NCBI GenBank assembly: GCA_002803225.1
Contig: NXFV01001666.1
Span: 1 to 11,566 of the forward strand
Length of the DNA: 11,566 bases
Direction of reading: 5' to 3'
From: Gamarada debralockiae
Lineage: Eukaryota; Ascomycota; Leotiomycetes; Helotiales; Hyphodiscaceae
In this document: positions 6,780-11,566 of the stretch, one piece after another
Layout of the letters: every line of letters starts with the position of its first letter
How positions within the stretch are numbered: position 1 is the first letter of the stretch
Notes under the pieces: generated by a model
Databases searched by the model: none
What the model saw: only the letters and a program-made list of their open reading frames with translations
What the model was told of the DNA's origin: nothing
Program-made: the position numbers and the translations under genes

Positions 6780-9700
6780 CTAAAACATAAAGTTTTTTCG
6801 GCACACCGGTTTTTTCGGCACGCAGGGATAGACGTTACCAATTTCAGTGTGAAGATATGAGTCGGTAGTATCGAACGATAAGTTGAAGAGCCCCTTGCTA
6901 ATACCAATTGTCTGTAGGCAGTCGCCGCTGCTTGTATCCCAGATCTTGACTGTGCGGTTATCTGACGCTGACGCGAGCCATGTTGAGTCATGGGAGAAGG
7001 CAAATGACCTAACTAAACCGCTATGGCTCTCAAGCGACTGCAGGCAATCACCACTGCTTGTATCCCAGATCTTGATTGTGTAGTCATATGACGCTGATGC
7101 GAGCCATGTCGAGTCATAGGAGAAGGCAATTGAGTTGACTAAATTACTATGGCCCTCAAGTGTCTGCAAGCAGTTGCCACTACTTGTATCCCAGATCTTG
7201 ACTGTGTAGTCATCTGACGCTGACGCAAGCCATGTCGAGTTATAGGAGAAGGCAACTGAGTTGACTAAACCGCTATGGCCCTTAAGCGTCTGCAAGCAAT
7301 CACCACTGCTCGTATCCCAGATCTTGACTGTGCGGTCATATGACACTGATGCGAGCCATGTCGAGTCATGGGAGAAGGCAACTGACCTGACTGAATCGCT
7401 ATGGCCCTCAAGCGTTTGTATGCAGTCGCCACTGCTTGTATCCCAGATCTTGACTGTGTAGTCATCTGACGCTGACGCGAGCCATGTTGTGTTATGGGAG
7501 AAGGCGACTGATTTGACTAGACTACTATGGCCCTCAAGTGTCCGTAGGCAGTCGCCACTACTTGTATCCCAGATCTTAACTGTGCGGTCGTTTGACGCTG
7601 ACGCAAGCCATGTTGAGTCGTGAGAGAAGGAAACTGAGTTGACCGAATTGCTATGGCCCTCAAGCGTCTGCAGGCAGGCACTCCATTGATCTGCCATGGC
7701 TGGCTTTATCGCGATCCACTTCGGCTCTTCCTCCTTGAAAAGAACCCTTGTCAAGCTGTGGGCTGGACTAAACACTAGTGCAGACGCATACGCCTGAAGA
7801 GGACTGTTCTCTATTGCCCATTTGTGATACATAATAAATCGGCGCGCATCTCGAACTAGCTCGATTAATGCAACTGCATCGGCTCTTCCCTAGTTATGTC
7901 AGTATGAACCATATATAGATAGCATCGTGGTCCAAGGATTACCTGGATTAAAGCCTCGAGTTTCGCCATTGAAACCACCCCATCTGACATGCTCTTGCAA
8001 AGGCTAAGAGCCTCCAGCCAGTAAAGGTATTTCTTTCTCACGAATTTGTCGACAGCGCCTCCGTCTTGCAGGTCGACCCTGTGGTTTGGACAAGAGTTAG
8101 GATTCCAGTCACAGAGGTGATCGACCCAGTAGATACACGAGTAGCGTGACATGGCTAATGGGTCTAGGTCCGGCCGCTTAACCCGCTCGATAGGATATCC
8201 CAACGCACGTAAGCTGTAGATGTCTCGTCGTAGCGTCCTGGACATAACTTGGAGCGATCTCGAGAAGATTATGTAATGGGTCTCTCCCCTTCCAGATGGA
8301 AAGATTTCATCGAATGCCTTTGCGAACAAATAGTCCTTCGCGGACTGATGCACAAAATAGATGGTACCTTCTCGAATAGTGAGGAATGAACCACAAAGGC
8401 CAATGATCTCCCCTAACGACTCTAGATCATCAGATATACCCTCGAGCGTCTCGATAAGAGATGTCAGTTCTTTTAGCGTGATGGGTTGGTATACGATCGC
8501 GATCGAGGCAAGTATCCGCTTGCAGAGATCAGCATTATCCGAGTTGCATATTTGCTCCACCATTCGCTTGTAAAGAGAATCAAGTCCAGGTGGAAACGCG
8601 TTCAGCTTCGCGAGGGTATTCCACCTTGGGGTCTTCTCGAGGTTTTGACAGACCAAAGCTACCCAGAGGAAAGTATCTTTCGCACTTGAGGACAAATGAT
8701 CTAGCACGGCATCTCGCGTTTTGTCGTCGTACTTTTTCCGCTGCGCTAGTTGAAGAACTTTATGCTGGATGTATATGCTGACAGCCATTGAAATAGACTC
8801 TGCATTCAGCTCGAGGCACAGCCTCACCTTATGTCCGGCCCTCTCTAGCCATTCCTCGATGTCAGGCCAGTTGCGGCTAGAGATAATCCACTTGACACGA
8901 GGAGATCCAGACGACTTTTGGACGATGAGTTCTAATAGTTTCGGCAAGTCTACTATGCATTCGTCGAGCGCATCGATGATCAAGAAGGTGCTGTTCAAGC
9001 TCGGGTCTTGTAGAATGTTTGTGAAGATCTCGGACAGGGCAACCCAAGCATTCGCATCCTCGAAGAGGGTTTTGCCTGCGTGATCGTGCTTCTTCCGTAT
9101 ATGCGAGATGAGCGATGGCTGCTGGTCGACAAGCAAGTACACAAGACCTCGTAGCACGGCCGTAGCATTGTTGATTCGCGAGTCAGTGGCCTGGCAGAAA
9201 AAGTAAGACAGAAGATCCGTCTTTGGCATCGACTTCTTCAGCTCGTTGACAATGCCGCAGAGCAGCATGGTTTTGCCCTTGCCGGGATCACCTTTGATCC
9301 ATAGCAGGCGTCTCTGCTGGTTATTACGCCATTGTTGGAAGTCGGAGTTTTCGAGGATCCAGCGGTACGAGTCCTCTAGCAGACCGCCCTTAGTTTCCTC
9401 AATGCGCTTCTTGTCATCACGAGGATCAGTGAGGCGTAAGTGTTGGATGCATTCCTGGTCTTCTTTCTTCATTTGAACTGGGGCCTGTTGCTGCAGGAGA
9501 CCCTTTAAAGGCTTGTTGATCTCTTCCCGGAGCCGCTTGAACGCCTTCTCTCTCCCTTCACCATAGATTAGCGGCATAGAGACGTCGAAAATGCCTAGCA
9601 GTGAGTACGCCTTATCTTCTTCAAGCTTTGTCTGGCGGCGTTCTATCCATGACAATCGCTCATCGACGCTGAACTGAGATAAAAGTGCTCCTTGAAGTGC

Positions 9701-10252
9701 TGAATCAGCAATGCCAGTTATCTCGTGAATTTGTCGCCTTAGAGATTTTTTGTCACCAAGTCGCTGGCGTTCCCGGGAGAAGAATTCGACCGAACTTGGG
9801 GCAAGAAGCTCTTGAAGTGTCCAACCCCTCTCGAACCATCTGCTTTTCCGGAAATCCGATTCCCACGGCCGCGGCTTAAACTCCTCGTTGGTGTCGAAGG
9901 TAGGGCTTGAAACATCCGGCAGATAGACGTAGCATCGAGTCGCGTCGCGATACCAGCGAAACATGGAATTGATAGCCTGCGAGAGTTCGGTGTAGTTTGC
10001 CTTGTTAATGCAACAAGTGTCAATCCAAAAGTATTGCAAGTTATCTTGACTGACTTGTTCTCCACAGAACCGGATCTTCTCATAGCCAGGCTTATCCTTG
10101 TCAGTGCCATTTGTCAGGTCTTCGAAGGTGACTTCTTCGGCTTCCGCTCCCCATGTGTGCGAAAGTATCGCATATGGAGGGATTGTATCATCGCCAACCA
10201 AGTCTTTAGTGAGGCGGAACTCGCCAGTGTCGCTGCGTAGCAAAAGACGCAT
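6780..10252 (-). CDS. HET-NACHT-WD40 NLR (heterokaryon incompatibility, HET-E/HET-D/HNWD type); exons 10252-7943 and 7889-6780
   Basis: Predicted 1139 residues. Exon 1 (770 codons, phase 0) holds the HET domain at about 1-250: YAILSHTWG (27-35), FWIDTCCIN (75-83), RGWTLQELLAP (142-152), AYSLLGIF and LIYGEG. NACHT follows at about 310-470: Walker A GDPGKGKT (321-328) and Walker B FLIIDALDEC (423-432). A helical region runs to 770. Exon 2 continues GRADAVALIELVRDARRFI, then six 42-residue WD40 repeats (842-1093), then a partial terminal repeat (LFNLSFDTTDSYLHTEIG). I chose the ATG at 10252, not 10336, because MRLLL is the usual HET start and its context is good (ACAATGC). In this family WD40 senses a non-self ligand, NACHT binds nucleotide and oligomerises, and HET triggers cytoplasmic cell death. 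After HTEIG the protein ends in 18 unrelated residues, so the usual tail of roughly 70-80 residues (compare the 3-413 gene) is missing; function is uncertain. Confidence 0.93.
6792..6821. repeat. Two direct copies of a 13-nt motif at the truncated NLR 3' end
   Basis: The sequence gttttttcggcac occurs at 6792-6804 and again at 6809-6821, a 17-nt period. On the minus strand it is read as the last codons of the NLR frame (PCVPKKPVCRKN), which have no counterpart in the family tail. It lies where family similarity stops, so it may be terminal or subterminal sequence of an inserted element. Confidence 0.75.
6921..7676 (-). repeat. Six in-frame 126-bp WD40 repeats
   Basis: Exactly 6 x 126 bp. Each unit encodes 42 residues of the pattern CLQTLEGHS..V.SVAFS, then STWLASAS.D.TVKIWDTSSGD. 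Units are nearly identical, as expected from unequal recombination and concerted evolution. Variation concentrates at unit positions 10, 11, 13, 19, 20, 29 and 31. In the HNWD family of Podospora, repeat number and these surface positions vary between alleles and set recognition specificity. Confidence 0.95.
7890..7942 (-). other. Spliceosomal intron, 53 nt, joining HET-NACHT to WD40
   Basis: On the minus strand the intron runs from GTAATC at 7942 to ACTAG at 7890, with a branch-site-like ACTGAC (7903-7898) 9 nt before the 3' end. Splicing joins ...LEALIQ to GRADAVALIELVRD... in phase 0, restoring the linker usual in this family. Without it, exon 1 would run into an in-frame stop at 7865 and the repeats would be out of frame. 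The length and signals are typical of filamentous ascomycetes. Confidence 0.9.
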
Positions 10253-10507
10253 TGTTTTGCATAAAATTTGACGAGAGCGGGCTGTGGGAATGGGTTTGGC
10301 AGCGGCAGGTCGGGTAGAGAGACAGGAGCACGGCAAGTCGTTCGTCGGCTGAGAATACCATACCTAGGTATCAAGGTTAGCAACTATACAGGCAAGTGAG
10401 AATACCGAATATCTGGAAGCGAGACGGTTCAAGACGAGGGTTGTTGGGCTGCGCTCGGGGGAGTCGGGCTGATACGCCGATCCTCATCGATACTTTCTAG
10501 AATCTTA
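10253..10507 (-). promoter_or_regulatory. 5' flank of the NLR gene with a 12-bp palindrome
   Basis: A pyrimidine-rich stretch (minus strand, about 10253-10330) precedes the start codon, as in many fungal leaders. A perfect palindrome atacctaggtat lies at 10360-10371, about 110 bp upstream of the ATG, and could bind a dimeric regulator. No TATA box is evident. The extent of the promoter is a guess. Confidence 0.35.
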
Positions 10508-10885
10508 CCATAAGTAAACTTACAGGTATGACCGAGAAATATAAATATTAACTATTATTAGATTTATAGAATATTAATTATAATTCTTTTTAAGGTTTAC
10601 TAAGTTATTATAAGTAGTATTACGACCACTGTAAAGCCTAGTGACCTTAGGCTCACGCTGTTGTAGAACCTGTCTCTCAGTCGGAGTAAAAAACGTCCAC
10701 TTTTTGGCAAGCGAGAACACCAAATGCACCTACTCAAACTGTTGATTCGTCGCCCTTCCGCTTTTGAAAATTTGTAGAACTCGGAGTAATGCTTCTCGAG
10801 AAGGAATTAACTCTATAGCGCAAAATAGTTATATCGTGAATTAATTCGTTGTTGAGGAGAATACGGATTTGTTGAATTTGTACGA
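10508..10885. other. AT-rich spacer without a gene
   Basis: The stretch 10520-10620 is extremely AT-rich with many TpA steps (taaatatt, attattag, ttaattataatt), the composition left by heavy RIP of repeated DNA. The remainder to 10885 is mixed. I see no coding frame, RNA gene or recognisable transposon domain. A 20-nt motif at 10706-10725 repeats one at 10391-10410 with three transitions. Confidence 0.5.
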
Positions 10886-10918
10886 TAGGGGGTTTCAAGA
10901 AATCAGGACCACCCCCCT
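10886..10918. mobile_element. Candidate terminus of the Tc1/mariner element
   Basis: Just past the transposase stop, a TA at 10886-10887 is followed by ggggg, then tttcaagaaatcaggacca, then cccccc and t. Tc1/mariner elements insert at TA and their ends are terminal inverted repeats. The other end lies outside the window, so this boundary is inferred from position and from the G-run/C-run sequence only. Confidence 0.4.
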
Positions 10919-10951
10919 GTAAACGCTAAAATTCTGCCAAATGCCGCTCTA

Positions 10952-11566
10952 TTACTAATGCGTTTGAGCACCTTTTCTAAGTCTAACTAATCGTAGTCTC
11001 TCTGGCAAAGAATCTATGTAATAATTGAAGTCTTCTAAATGTATCTCATTCTCCCAGATATCTTGTACTGCTTCTTTTAGCTCTATAAGGCTCTAGCCGC
11101 CGTGGGGCTTTCGATCCCGTAAATGTTACTTAAGAAGGCGCTAAACATTCTTAATTGGATTAAGGTCAGGCGACGAAGGAGGCCAATCGATTGTAGTAAT
11201 ATAGTATTCGACTCTTGCCTTATTGCATAAGCCTTGGTTCCTCCGCGTATCAGTCTTCCTATAGACGCGACTCCTATCTTCGACTATAAAGTAATCATGA
11301 TCATAGCAAAACTCCCTTAAGAGCTGTCTCTCTTTATATAACCGTGTGCAAATACCCCTAAGCTCTCCGCGTAATATCTGCGTCTCGTACTTTTATTGTG
11401 TAAACCCTTTGCCTTGTCCTTTAGTAGATAAAAAGAGTAATTGGCTCTTAAAATTATACTTTATGACTACCTAATAATAGATAGAATCTCGGCCACTTGA
11501 GAATGTAAACTGAATACAATCGAGGCGTCGTCTTTCTCCTCTCTTACGCAAGAGCTTTTGTCGGCG
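10952..11566 (-). pseudogene. Tc1/mariner-type transposase (DDE_3), 3' part, RIP-damaged; runs off the right edge
   Basis: A single frame of 205 codons runs from the right edge to the stop at 10952-10954, with six earlier stops. Recognisable segments, N to C: VVIKYNFKSQ and LLFLSTKGQGKGF; DYFIVEDRSRV (second catalytic Asp); ITTIDWPPSSPDLNPIKNV (third catalytic Asp, with the usual PIE changed to PIK); then HLRDRKPHGG and, at the end, DSLPERLRLVRLRKGAQTH. These match fungal Tc1/mariner transposases. Stops sit where Trp or Gln is expected (NV*RLLK*HL, GG*S, TH*), again TGG to TAG and CAA to TAA, fitting CpA to TpA RIP. I count 36 residues between the two Asp. The N-terminal DNA-binding part and first Asp are not in the window. 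It cannot be active. Confidence 0.9.

Noticed and set aside
10253..10336. Upstream in-frame ATG at 10336 extending the HET protein by 28 residues
   Set aside because: The extra residues (MPCSCLSTRPAAAKP...) have no family counterpart, while the ATG at 10252 begins the standard MRLLL HET start in a good context.
414..11566. CRISPR arrays, bacterial operons, tRNA or rRNA genes
   Set aside because: No regularly spaced repeats beyond WD40 units and microsatellites, and no tRNA or rRNA signature was seen; gene structure is eukaryotic.

Overview
The window looks like accessory DNA from a filamentous ascomycete (Pezizomycotina). Four things point there: a HET-NACHT-WD40 gene of the heterokaryon-incompatibility family, a 53-nt fungal-type intron, a Fot1/pogo and a Tc1/mariner transposon relic, and stop codons in both relics that fit repeat-induced point mutation (RIP, CpA to TpA). 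The class is not certain from this sequence alone.

Layout, left to right. Positions 3-413 (+) are the 3' end of a WD40-repeat gene, probably the sensor end of another NLR-type (STAND) protein that begins outside the window. Positions 414-2248 hold no gene I can support, only an imperfect inverted repeat and a short AATC repeat. Positions 2249-3175 (-) encode a 308-residue protein made of coiled-coil segments and a C-terminal domain resembling the PH-like C-terminus of VPS13 lipid-transfer proteins. Positions 3176-4425 are non-coding, with a CA/CACATA microsatellite. Positions 4426-6231 (-) are a complete-length but RIP-inactivated Fot1/pogo transposase: one uninterrupted frame of 601 codons with 12 internal stops and all three catalytic Asp codons still present. 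Positions 6232-6779 are AT-rich unexplained sequence.

The main gene is 6780-10252 (-). It is given by two open frames joined by a 53-nt GT-AG intron (7890-7942), giving a predicted 1139-residue HET-NACHT-WD40 protein of the HET-E/HET-D/HNWD type. In this family the WD40 propeller senses a ligand, NACHT oligomerises and the HET domain triggers cell death after fusion of unlike strains. It has six 42-residue WD40 repeats, almost identical except at the positions known to be diversified in this family. Its normal C-terminal tail is missing and replaced by unrelated sequence. Upstream are a promoter region with a 12-bp palindrome, AT-rich sequence, and from about 10887 to the right edge the 3' part of a RIP-damaged Tc1/mariner transposase (-).

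Taken together this is a transposon-rich nonself-recognition locus: two WD40 sensor genes pointing tail to tail, with a small VPS13-like gene and a dead pogo element between them. A functional link between the VPS13-like gene and the NLRs is speculation based on position and on the known recognition of a lipid-transfer protein (HET-C) by HET-E/HET-D.
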